Below, one piece after another: positions 43,459 through 52,900 of a DNA stretch of 64,000 nt (position 1 is the stretch's first letter; every line of letters begins with the position of its first letter). Position numbers and translations under genes: made by a program. This stretch comes from Rubrobacter calidifluminis. GTDB taxonomy: Bacteria > Actinomycetota > Rubrobacteria > Rubrobacterales > Rubrobacteraceae. A model generated the notes under the pieces. The model searched no databases. It was not told the DNA's origin and saw only the letters and a list, made by a program, of their open reading frames with translations. Where the stretch lies: the NCBI RefSeq assembly GCF_028617075.1, contig NZ_JAQKGV010000014.1, positions 1-64,000 of the forward strand, in the 5' to 3' direction.

Positions 43459-44202
43459 ATGACGGGGCTGGAAACATCGGGCAGTCTCCGGGAAGCGGAG
43501 TGGCGCAGGGTCATGGAGGCCGCCACCGGGATGGGATTCGGGCTGAGTCGCAGACATCACGAGCGTGGAGAGCCCGTGTACCGGGACGAAGAGCCGGCCG
43601 ACGGCCTGTACGTGATCACCACGGGTGCCGTCATGGTGACCCGGGAACATTCTGGAGGCAAGGAGGCCACGGTCAGGATACTCGGCCCCTGGGATCACTT
43701 CGGGCACGCCCTCTTCCCGGAGGGGACAGCCGGAGATCTCCCCGTACAGACCCACGCCAGGGTATGTTCCGGACGGTGTGAGGTAGTCAAAATCCCCAGG
43801 ATATTCCTGCGCAAAGCCTGCAGCGTTCGGCCCGGGCTGGTCCTGAGCCTGGTGACGCTCGACAACCTCAGGCTCGCCGAGCAGCAAGAGATGAGCAGGT
43901 GCCTGCTGCCACGGCGCGTGAGGAGCAGGCTGCTGGAGCTCTTTCCCATACTGATCAGCAAGTTCGGTGCAGCGTGCGAGGATCCGGAGTACATGGAGAT
44001 AGTGCTCCATCTGACCCACCACGACCTGGCCGGAATGGTCTCCGCGAGCCGGGAGTCCGTCACGGTGGCGCTCGCGGAGCTGTGCAGGGAGGGGGTGGTC
44101 CGCACCTCCAGGGGACGCCTGCAGGTCCGGCTCTCCCGGCTGCAGGGGTTCCCGCGCGAACCCGCCCCCACTCCCCCGGCCACGGGCGATGGCATAGAAT
44201 GA
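43459..44202 (+). CDS. Crp/Fnr-family transcriptional regulator
   Basis: 247 aa. Cyclic-nucleotide-like beta-roll (HHERGEPVYRDEEPADGLYVITTGAVMVTREHSGGKEATVRILGPWD) and a C-terminal winged helix (LTHHDLAGMVSASRESVTVALAELCREGVVRTSRGRLQV). There is no N-terminal Cys cluster, so it is not an Fnr iron-sulfur sensor; several Cys lie elsewhere. Just upstream of the Lon-like gene, 21 bases apart, so possibly its regulator. Confidence 0.9.
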   Translation: MTGLETSGSLREAEWRRVMEAATGMGFGLSRRHHERGEPVYRDEEPADGLYVITTGAVMVTREHSGGKEATVRILGPWDHFGHALFPEGTAGDLPVQTHARVCSGRCEVVKIPRIFLRKACSVRPGLVLSLVTLDNLRLAEQQEMSRCLLPRRVRSRLLELFPILISKFGAACEDPEYMEIVLHLTHHDLAGMVSASRESVTVALAELCREGVVRTSRGRLQVRLSRLQGFPREPAPTPPATGDGIE

Positions 44203-44223
44203 CGTAGGGAGAGAAGAGGAGGT

Positions 44224-46647
44224 ATGCGCCAGTTGAAGGACGGGCTTGAACCATCGAGGCTCTACCATCACTGTGATCCCGAGAGCCTGCCCTTCACGAC
44301 GACCGAGGAGCTCGATGACCTCGACGGCGGGATGGGCCAGCCGCGGGCGGTGGAGGCCGTCCGCTTCGGCATCGGGATAGACCGGCCCGGGTACAACATC
44401 TACGCCCTCGGTCCGCCCGGAACGGGCAAGCACACGCTGGTCAGGCACTTCCTCGAAAAGGAGGCCGGGAAGAGATCGGCCCCCTCCGACTGGGTCTACG
44501 TCCACAACTTCGAGCACCCCTACAGGCCGCGGGCGATAGAGCTACCTCCAGGGATGGGGGTGCGGCTGCGCCGGGACATGGAGCAGCTCGTCGAGGAGCT
44601 CAGGCCGTCGCTCTCGAGCGCCTTCGAAGGCGAGGAATATCAGGCCCGCCGCCGGGCGATAGAGGAGGAGTTCTCCGAGCGTTCCAACCGCGCCTTCGCC
44701 GAGCTGAGGAGGAAGGCACAGGAGAGAGGGCTCGCGCTCCTGCAGACCCCGATGGGATGGGTCTTCGCACCGCTGAGGGAGGGACAGGTGCTCTCCCCGC
44801 AGCAGATCCAGCAGCTCCCCGAGGAGGAGCAGCAGCGCCTGGAGCAGGAGGTGGAAGAGCTGCAGCAGGAGCTGCAACGGGTGCTCTCCGAGGAGATCCC
44901 GCGCTGGCAGCGTGAGATGCAGCGGAGGCTGAGGGAGCTCAACCGGGAGGTGACCAACTTCGCGGTGGGCGCGCGGATAGAAGAGCTCAAGGAGGAGTAC
45001 GCCTCCTTCGAGGCGGTGAGGCGCTACCTCGAGGAAGTGCGCCGCGACATCGTCCAGAACGCGCAGGAGATCCTCTCCCCCGGACAGGGGCACGAGGACG
45101 GGGAGAGGCAGCAGGAGCAAATGCACGTCCCGGCCGCCCGCCGCTACCAGGTCAACGTGCTGGTCGACCGCAGCAGGCTCGAAGAGGCTCCCGTCGTCTA
45201 CGAGGACAACCCTACCTACCAGAACCTGCTCGGGCGGGTGGAGTACATGGCCAGGATGGGCGCGCTGGTGACGGACTTCAACATGATCCGGCCCGGCGCG
45301 CTGCACCGGGCCAACGGGGGGTATCTGATCCTCGACGCCCGCCGGCTGCTCACGCAGCCCTTCGCCTGGGAGGGGCTCAAGCGGGCGCTGCGCTCCCGGC
45401 TCTTGCGCATAGAGTCGCCGGGGCAGATGGTCGGGCTCATCAGCACGATCTCGCTCGAGCCCGAGCCCATCCCGCTCGACGTGAAGGTGGTCCTCCTCGG
45501 GGACCGTCTGCTCTATTACCTGCTCTCCGCGCTCGACCCGGAGTTCGGTCAGCTCTTCAAGGTCGCAGCGGACTTCGACGAGGAGGTGGACCGAAGTGAG
45601 GAGAACAACCTCCTGTACTCACGGCTCATCGCCTCCATCGCCCGGCGGGAGGGTCTGATGCCCTTCGACCGCACCGGGGTGGCACGGGTGATAGAGCACG
45701 CCTCCCGCATGGTCGGCGACTCGCGCAAACTCCTGGTGCACGTCGAGAGCCTCGCCGACGTCCTGCGCGAGGCCGACTACTGGGCGCGCCAGAACGGGAA
45801 CGGCGCGGTCACCGCCGCCGACGTCCAGAAGGCCATAGACGCCCGCACCTACCGCTCGGACCGGCTGCGCGAGAAGGTGCAGGAGCAGATCCTGCGCGGC
45901 ACCCTTCTGATAGACACCGAGGGCGAGCGCGTCGGGCAGGTCAACGGGCTCTCGGTGATAGAGCTCGGCGGCTTCGCCTTCGGGCGTCCGAGCAGGATCT
46001 CGGCCCGCATCCGCATGGGGCGCGGCGAGGTCGTGGACATCGAGCGCGAGGTGAAGCTCTCCGGTCCCATCCACTCCAAGGGCGTCATGATCCTGGCCGG
46101 CTTCCTCGGGGGGCGCTACGCCACCCGCCGCCCGCTCTCACTCTCGGCGAGCCTGGTCTTCGAGCAATCCTACGGCGGCGTGGAGGGAGACTCGGCCTCC
46201 TCCGCCGAGCTCTACGCGCTGCTCTCCGCGATAGCCGGGCTGCCGGTGAAGCAATCGCTCGCGGTCACCGGGTCGGTGAACCAGCACGGCGACGTGCAGG
46301 CCATAGGCGGGGTCAACGAGAAGATAGAGGGCTTCTTCGACATCTGCCGCATGCGTGGCCTCAACGGGGAGCAGGGCGTCCTGATCCCGGCCTCCAACGT
46401 CGACAACCTGATGCTGCGGCGCGACGTGGTCGAGGCGGTCGAGCGCGGAGATTTCCACATCTACCCGGTGGAGACGATCGATGAGGGGATCGAGCTTCTG
46501 ACCGGGGTTCCGGCCGGGGAACCGGACGAGGAGGGCAACTATCCGGAGGACACGGTGAACGGCATGGTGGAACGAAGACTGGCCGAACTCGGGGAGAGGA
46601 TGCGGGCTCTGGCCCGGCAGTCCTCCCGGGAGGAGAACGATGGCTGA
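44224..46647 (+). CDS. LonB-type ATP-dependent protease (AAA_32 family)
   Basis: 807 aa. N-terminal region with P-loop GPPGTGKHTLVRHFL (Walker A; H instead of the usual S/T right after K, with T following) then a coiled coil rich in Glu/Gln (about 195-245), AAA part with HRANGGYLILDARRLL, and a C-terminal Lon protease domain with catalytic S657 (GDSASSAEL) and K700 (GVNEKIEGF), 43 residues apart as in E. coli Lon. Length and order match the LonB/YcbZ-like AAA_32 family, not classical Lon. It starts with ATG after AGAGGAGG and overlaps the next gene by 8 bases. Confidence 0.93.
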   Translation: MRQLKDGLEPSRLYHHCDPESLPFTTTEELDDLDGGMGQPRAVEAVRFGIGIDRPGYNIYALGPPGTGKHTLVRHFLEKEAGKRSAPSDWVYVHNFEHPYRPRAIELPPGMGVRLRRDMEQLVEELRPSLSSAFEGEEYQARRRAIEEEFSERSNRAFAELRRKAQERGLALLQTPMGWVFAPLREGQVLSPQQIQQLPEEEQQRLEQEVEELQQELQRVLSEEIPRWQREMQRRLRELNREVTNFAVGARIEELKEEYASFEAVRRYLEEVRRDIVQNAQEILSPGQGHEDGERQQEQMHVPAARRYQVNVLVDRSRLEEAPVVYEDNPTYQNLLGRVEYMARMGALVTDFNMIRPGALHRANGGYLILDARRLLTQPFAWEGLKRALRSRLLRIESPGQMVGLISTISLEPEPIPLDVKVVLLGDRLLYYLLSALDPEFGQLFKVAADFDEEVDRSEENNLLYSRLIASIARREGLMPFDRTGVARVIEHASRMVGDSRKLLVHVESLADVLREADYWARQNGNGAVTAADVQKAIDARTYRSDRLREKVQEQILRGTLLIDTEGERVGQVNGLSVIELGGFAFGRPSRISARIRMGRGEVVDIEREVKLSGPIHSKGVMILAGFLGGRYATRRPLSLSASLVFEQSYGGVEGDSASSAELYALLSAIAGLPVKQSLAVTGSVNQHGDVQAIGGVNEKIEGFFDICRMRGLNGEQGVLIPASNVDNLMLRRDVVEAVERGDFHIYPVETIDEGIELLTGVPAGEPDEEGNYPEDTVNGMVERRLAELGERMRALARQSSREENDG

Positions 46648-47434
46648 GCGCCACCCGCTCGCACGGCGGGTCGTCGTGGTCCTCGACGCCTCGCCGGAGA
46701 ACCCCTCCCTGCTCGAGGCAGCAGCAGATCTGGCCCGCCGCCTGCAGAGCGAGCTTCTGGCGACCTTCGTCGAGGATGCGAACCTGATGCGGTTGACGGA
46801 GCTGCCGTTCTTGAGGGCCGTGGACCCGTTCTCGGGCGCGGCGCGGGAGCTGAACAGCTCCACGATGGAGCGGGCGGTGCGGGCCTACGCCACCCGCGCC
46901 GAGGAGACGCTCAGCCGCATCGCCGCCGGCACGCGTATCAGATGGTCGTTCAGCACCGTGCAGGGTACGGGCTTCTCGGGCGTGCTCTCCTCGGCCTCGG
47001 ACTCGGATCTGGTGATCCTGGGGGGCACATCCGGTGCGGCGACCCTCTTCTCGCACGAACCTCCCCCCCACCGTCCCGGCCCGGTGCTCGTCCTGCGCGG
47101 CCGGCTCCGCCCGGGAGCCCCGGTCGTGGTGCTCTACCCGGGGCCCGAGACCGGCTCTCAGCCTCTGCAGGCGGCGACGTTCCTGGCGGAGGTCTGGGAT
47201 TCCCCGCTCGTCCTGCTCGCCCCGCAGGAGGTGGACACACGCCTCCCTTCCGGCCTCTCCGAACGACTGCAGGTGAGGCTCAGGAGCCTCCAGGAAGCCG
47301 ATGCCACTTCGATCCTGGAGGCGATCCGGGAAGAGGGCGATGGAGCCCTGCTCGTCCTGCCCGTGGGCACGGACCCGAAACTCCTGCGCGAGCTCCTGGA
47401 GTCCGGCCGCTGCCCGGTCATGATCGTTCCCTGA
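46640..47434 (+). CDS. Universal-stress-protein-like two-domain protein
   Basis: 264 aa. The N-terminus RRVVVVLDASPENPSLLEAAADLARRLQSELLATFVED has the UspA-type alpha/beta start, and a second half begins RPGAPVVVLYPG, suggesting two related halves. The ATP-binding G-2x-G-9x-G motif is not clear. Coupled to the Lon-like gene by overlap, so probably a protease partner or stress factor. Its end overlaps the convergent YeeE gene by 17 bases. Confidence 0.72.
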   Translation: MAERHPLARRVVVVLDASPENPSLLEAAADLARRLQSELLATFVEDANLMRLTELPFLRAVDPFSGAARELNSSTMERAVRAYATRAEETLSRIAAGTRIRWSFSTVQGTGFSGVLSSASDSDLVILGGTSGAATLFSHEPPPHRPGPVLVLRGRLRPGAPVVVLYPGPETGSQPLQAATFLAEVWDSPLVLLAPQEVDTRLPSGLSERLQVRLRSLQEADATSILEAIREEGDGALLVLPVGTDPKLLRELLESGRCPVMIVP

Positions 47435-47885
47435 ACCTGCCGCGCACCTGGAAGGTCTCCCGCCGGGATGAGCCTTCCCCCTCGAAGAGGATCGCGTGGA
47501 GCGCCATCCCGGCGAGCATGGCGGCGACGAAGGTGAAAACCGGCCACACCCCGCTCACGAGAGCCACCACCGCAGGCCCCGGGCAGAAGCCCCCGATCCC
47601 CCATCCGATGCCGAAGACGGCCGCGCCCCCGATGAGCCTGCCGTCGATGGCCTTCTTCTCCGGAAGCTCGAAGCTCTGCGCGAAGACAGGCCGCCCCCGG
47701 CGTATCGTCAGGCGGAAGGCGAAAAACGTCACGATCACCGCCCCGCCCATGACGAACGCGAGCGTGGGGTTCCAGCGCCCGGCGACGTCCAAAAACCCGA
47801 TCACCCGGGCCGGGTTCGTCATCCCGGAGACCGCGAGACCGAGCCCGAAGACAAGCCCGCTGAGAAATACCGCGAGGTTCCTCAT
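47418..47885 (-). CDS. YeeE/YedE-family membrane protein, second half (PmpB-like)
   Basis: 155 aa, about four TM helices. Signature GIGWGIGGFCPGPAVVALVSG and a conserved Cys in GGFCPG; also FGLGLAVSGMTNPARVIGFLDV. YeeE/YedE proteins import thiosulfate or related sulfur compounds. Two half-size proteins together make one transporter, as in PmpA/PmpB. It follows the first half by about 10 bases. Confidence 0.87.
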   Translation of the reverse strand: MRNLAVFLSGLVFGLGLAVSGMTNPARVIGFLDVAGRWNPTLAFVMGGAVIVTFFAFRLTIRRGRPVFAQSFELPEKKAIDGRLIGGAAVFGIGWGIGGFCPGPAVVALVSGVWPVFTFVAAMLAGMALHAILFEGEGSSRRETFQVRGRFRERS

Positions 47886-47895
47886 GCCGCCCACC

Positions 47896-48315
47896 CTAGA
47901 GAACGTGGCGCGTGACGAAGACCGTGATCATGGCGACGACCATGAAGACGAGCGTCGCACAGATCGAACGCCGGGAGAGCCGCGCCATCCCGCACACCCC
48001 GTGCCCGCTGGTGCACCCCGATCCGAGCCGGGTCCCGAAACCCACCAGGAGCCCCGCGACGACCATCGCCGGCACCGACGCCTGCAGCTGGACCCGCATC
48101 CCCCCACCGAATACCTCGTAGATCACCCCACCGGCCAGAAGCCCGGCCACGAAAGCGGCCCGCCAGCCACCCCTCCATCCCAAAGGCCTCAAAAGCCCCC
48201 CAACAATGCCGCTTATCCCCGCAATACGCCCCTCGAAGAGCATCAAAAGAGTCGCCGAAACCCCGATGAGAATACCCCCGACGAGCCCATCGACGGGCGC
48301 GAAACCTCCCATCAT
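47896..48315 (-). CDS. YeeE/YedE-family membrane protein, first half (PmpA-like)
   Basis: 139 aa from ATG 48315, with GGAG 5 bases upstream; longer starts exist. Signature LVGFGTRLGSGCTSGHGVCGMARLSRRS with conserved Cys residues used for sulfur passage in YeeE. About four TM helices. It pairs with the following gene and is divergent from the CstB-like gene, so import and oxidation of persulfide or thiosulfate may be coordinated. Confidence 0.88.
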   Translation of the reverse strand: MMGGFAPVDGLVGGILIGVSATLLMLFEGRIAGISGIVGGLLRPLGWRGGWRAAFVAGLLAGGVIYEVFGGGMRVQLQASVPAMVVAGLLVGFGTRLGSGCTSGHGVCGMARLSRRSICATLVFMVVAMITVFVTRHVL

Positions 48316-48467
48316 CCAGTCTCCTTCCAAAACTCTCTTCCACATCGAATAAGAATATAGGCAAATACTCGAAAATACAGGTGACGCGTGCAGCATTGCT
48401 GTATGCCGGTTTGATTTACTACATAGTGATATGATTCAGTTGGAACGGGAGATGAACGGAGGAGAAG

Positions 48468-49874
48468 ATGCTCTTTGAGAGGGTCTACGACGAGGATCTC
48501 GCGCAGGCGAGTTACCTCATCGGGTGTCAGGCGAGTGGCGAAGCGGTGGTGGTGGACCCGAGGCGGGATATCGGGGTCTACCTGGAGATGGCGGAGAAGA
48601 ACGGCCTGCGCATCGTGGCGGTGACCGAGACGCACATCCACGCCGACTATCTCTCGGGCTCACGTGAGCTTGCCGAGGCGACGGGGGCCACGCTGTACCT
48701 CTCGGACGAGGGGGACGAAGACTGGAAGTATGGCTTCGGCGACGAGAAGCTGCATGATGGGGACGAGATAAAGCTCGGCAACATCACCATACGGACGGTG
48801 CACACTCCCGGGCACACGCCGGAGCACGTCTCGTTTCTGGTCACGGACGGGGCGCTGACCGACGAGCCGGGATATCTGCTCAGCGGCGACTTCGTATTCG
48901 TAGGGGATCTCGGGCGGCCCGACCTGCTGGAGGAGGCTGCGGGCATCGCCAACACGCGCGAGAAGGGCGCCCGGGAGATGTTCGCGAGCCTCCGGGACAG
49001 GTTCATGCCGCTGGCCGATTACGTGCAGGTCCACCCCGGGCATGGGGCGGGGAGCGCGTGCGGGAAGGCGCTCGGCTCCGTTCCGAGCAGCACGGTCGGC
49101 TACGAGAAGCTGTTCTCGTGGTGGAGGCGGTATGTGGAGTCGGGCGACGAGGACGGTTTCGTCGAGGCGCTGCTCGAAGGCCAGCCGGACGCGCCGGCCT
49201 ATTTCGGGAGGATGAAGCGTCAGAACAAGGAGGGGCCCGCGCTGCTCGGCGAGCTCCCGCAGCTCGAGCGCTACGACGCGGCGGAGCTCGCCCGGCGGCT
49301 AAGGAACGGCGAGATGCTCCTGATAGACACGCGTCCTCTGGAGGAGTACTACCGGGAAGCGATCGTAGGGGCGATCGTCGTCCCCGGCGGGGAGCATCTG
49401 GCGACCGCCGCCGGGTGGGTCATAGATCCCGAGCGGGACGACAGGCCGATCGCGCTCCTCGCCCGGGACGGGGAGGACGCAGAAGAGATGCGGGACCACC
49501 TCATCCGGGTCGGGATAGACAACGTCCGGGGATATGTGACGAGCACAGAAGGGCTTCCCAAGGAACCCGTCAAGCTCGTCACCCCGGAAGAGCTGGAGAA
49601 GATGGATGGAGGGGCCTCGGTCCTCGACGTGAGGGCCAGGAGCGAGTACACGGAAGGGCACATCCCCGGGGCGATCCAGACGCACGTCGGGAGGGTAAGG
49701 TGGAAGCTCAACGAACTGCCCCCGGGTCGCCCGCTCGTCGTACACTGCCAGTCCGGGAGGCGCGCGGCCATAGCCGCGAGCACGCTGCGACTGCACAATG
49801 TGGATGGGGTGCTCGAGCTCGAGGGCAGCTACGAGGGGTGGGCCGGAGCCCGGAAGGAGACCAGGACGGTCTAG
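48468..49874 (+). CDS. CstB-like persulfide dioxygenase with pseudo-rhodanese and rhodanese domains
   Basis: 468 aa. N-terminal metallo-beta-lactamase domain (about 1-245) with VTETHIHADYLSGSRELAE, TPGHTPEHVSF and LSGDFVFVGDLGRPDL; the HxHxD motif and ETHE1-like ligands are present. A middle rhodanese-like domain (about 265-350) lacks the active Cys (IALLARDGEDAEEM). The C-terminal rhodanese has Cys in VVHCQSGRRAAIAA. This is the layout of CstB, which turns persulfides into thiosulfate. It starts with ATG after GGAGGAG and is transcribed away from the YeeE pair. Confidence 0.9.
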   Translation: MLFERVYDEDLAQASYLIGCQASGEAVVVDPRRDIGVYLEMAEKNGLRIVAVTETHIHADYLSGSRELAEATGATLYLSDEGDEDWKYGFGDEKLHDGDEIKLGNITIRTVHTPGHTPEHVSFLVTDGALTDEPGYLLSGDFVFVGDLGRPDLLEEAAGIANTREKGAREMFASLRDRFMPLADYVQVHPGHGAGSACGKALGSVPSSTVGYEKLFSWWRRYVESGDEDGFVEALLEGQPDAPAYFGRMKRQNKEGPALLGELPQLERYDAAELARRLRNGEMLLIDTRPLEEYYREAIVGAIVVPGGEHLATAAGWVIDPERDDRPIALLARDGEDAEEMRDHLIRVGIDNVRGYVTSTEGLPKEPVKLVTPEELEKMDGGASVLDVRARSEYTEGHIPGAIQTHVGRVRWKLNELPPGRPLVVHCQSGRRAAIAASTLRLHNVDGVLELEGSYEGWAGARKETRTV

Positions 49875-49980
49875 GCGCACACGCCGAGGACGAGCACCCG
49901 GCACGGCCCGTACAGCGACGCTATGATAAGTTGCGGGACAGGTCTTCGGAAGAGGAAGCCTAGATCACGGAGGAGCCGGG

Positions 49981-52900
49981 ATGCTCGCCAAACGGAAACT
50001 TCTCGATGAGCTGATCTCGCACGCCCGGGGGCAGCTTCCGCGGGAGGATCTCCCGCAGGCCGGACGGTTCATAAGGCAGTACTACGAGTGGGCTTCCCCC
50101 GAAGACCTAAGGGAGCATCCGCCCCTGGACCTCTACGGGGCGGCGGTCGCACACTGGAAGTTCGCCGGCCGCCGCAAACCCGGGGAGACCAGGGTACGCG
50201 TGTACAATCCCCGATTCGAGGACGACGGCTGGCAGTGCACCCACACCGTCGTCGAGATAGTCGCCGACGACATGCCCTTCCTCGTCGACTCCGTCCGAAT
50301 GGAGGTGAACAGGCAGGGCTTCTCCGTCCACCTCATCCTGCACCCCATCATGCGGGTGCTGCGGGACGAGGAGGGCCGGCTGCTGGAGATCCTGGGACCA
50401 GAAGAGAAGAGCGAGGGCGCCATTCCAGAGTCGATCATGCACGTGGAAGTCGACCGGCACACCTCACCCGAGGCGCTGGAGTCCCTGCGCAGCGGCCTGT
50501 CCCGCGTGCTTTCGGACGTCAGGGCGGCGGTGGAGGACTGGCCCGCGATGCGCGAGAAGGTGCGCGAAGCGGCGGAGAGCCTGAAGAGCGGAGAACCGCC
50601 CGCGACCCCCGAAGAGGTCGAGGAGGCCCATGCGTTCCTGGAGTGGCTCGACGCCGACAACTTCACCTTCCTGGGTTACAGGGAGTACGGGGCGAAAGGA
50701 GAGGCCATCGAAGGCTCCGGGCTCGGCATCCTGCGCGAGGGACGGGAAGGCAACCCGGACAGCCTGCCCGCCGTGGAGGGACGGCATCCCGGCCTCATGA
50801 CGCTCACCAAAGCGAGCTCGCGTGCGACGGTCCATCGGCCCTCGTACATGGACTATGTGGGCGTGAGGATCTTCGACGGGGACGGCCGGGTGATCGGGGA
50901 GCGGCGCTTCCTCGGGCTCTACACCTTCTCCGCCTACAGCGCGAGCGCGATGGAGATCCCGATCATACGCCGCAAGGTGCGGGAGGTGTTGCGGAGGGCG
51001 GGCTTCCCTCCGGCGAGCCACAACGAGAAGGATCTGGTGGAGATCCTGGAGACCTACCCCCGCGACGAGCTCTTCCAGATCTCCACGGAAGAACTCTTCG
51101 AGATCTCGATAGGCATCCTGCACCTGCAGGAGCGGCAGCGGGTGCGCATGTTCGCCCGGCGCGAGGAGTTCGGTCGTTTCTTCTCGTGTCTGGTCTTCGT
51201 GCCCCGGGATCGATACAACACCACGACCCGCCAGCGGATGCAGGAAATCCTCAAGGAGGCCTTCGGGGGCACGCACGTCGAGTACGACGTCAGGCTCTCG
51301 GAGTCGGTCCTGGCGCGGCTGCACTTCATCGTCTACACCCCGCCGGGCAGAGAGGTCCCGGAGTACGATCCGCAGGAGACAGAAGAACGCCTCGCCGGCG
51401 CCGTACGCTCGTGGACGGACGACCTCTACGACGCCCTCGTCGAGCAGTGCGGCGAGGAGGAGGGGGTGGAGCTGTTCCGCCGCTACCGGGACGCCTTCCC
51501 GCCCGGCTACCGGGCGGGATTCCTCGCCCGCGCCGCCGTGGGCGACATCCGCAGCATCGAAGATCTCGCCTCCGAAGAGGACATTGGGATGAGCCTCTAC
51601 CACCCGCTGGAGGAACCCGATGACTTCCTCGGATTCAAGCTCTTCAAGAAGGGCGAGCAGATCCCGCTCTCCCGGGTGATGCCGCTACTCGAGAACATGG
51701 GGGTGGAGGTCGTCGACGAGAGGCCGCACCGGGTGGAGCCCGCGGGCGAAGAGCAGGTCTGGATCCACGACTTCGGCCTCGTGCACCGATCCGGCGAGGA
51801 TCTGAGGTCCGCCCGGACCAAGCGGCTCTTCCAGGAGTGCTTCGCGCGCGTCCTGCGCGGGGAGGCCGAGAACGACGGGCTCAACCGGCTGGTGCTCCTC
51901 GCCGGGCTCTCGTGGCGCGAGATCTCGATGCTCAGGGCCTACTGCAAGTATCTACGCCAGACGGGGACCACCTTCAGCCAGCGCTACATGGAGGACACCC
52001 TGGCGGACAACCCGCACGTCGCCCGGCTCCTCGTCTCCCTCTTCGAGCACCGCTTCGACCCGGAGGATGCGACAAGGGAGGAGGCGGCGGCGAGGCTCCA
52101 GGAACGGATAGAGGAAGAGCTCGAGGAGGTCGCGAGCCTCGACGAGGACCGCATCCTGCGCAGTTTTCTGCACCTCATCCTTGCGACCCTACGCACCAAC
52201 TACTTCCAGAAGGACGCCGCGGGCAAAGAGAGATCTTACCTCTCTTTCAAGTTCGATCCCTCGCGCGTCCCGGACCTCCCGCTCCCGAGGCCGCGCTTCG
52301 AGATCTTCGTCTACTCGCCCCGCATGGAGGGGGTCCACCTGCGCGGCGGTGAGGTCGCCCGGGGCGGCATCCGGCACTCCGACCGCCGGGAGGACTTCCG
52401 CACCGAGATCCTCGGGCTGATGAAGGCCCAGATGGTCAAGAACGCCGTCATAGTCCCGGTCGGGGCCAAGGGAGGTTTCGTCGTCAAGCGACCACCCGAC
52501 GACGGCGACCGGGACGCGATGCGGCGCGAGGCCGTCGAATGCTACAGCACGCTCATACGGGGCATGCTCGACCTCACCGACAACCTCTCCGACGGCCGGG
52601 TCGTCCCGCCCCCCGACGTGGTGCGCTACGACGGCGACGACACCTACCTCGTCGTTGCGGCGGACAAGGGCACGGCGACCTTCTCGGACATCGCCAACGA
52701 GATCTCCCGGGAGTACGGCTTCTGGCTCGGCGACGCCTTCGCCTCCGGCGGCAAGACCGGCTACGACCACAAGGAGATGGGGATCACGGCGAAAGGTGCG
52801 TGGGAGTCGGTCAAGCGCCACTTCCGCGAGCTGGGCAAGGACATCCAGAGGGAAGACTTCACCGTGGTCGGCATCGGGGACATGTCGGGGGACGTCTTCG

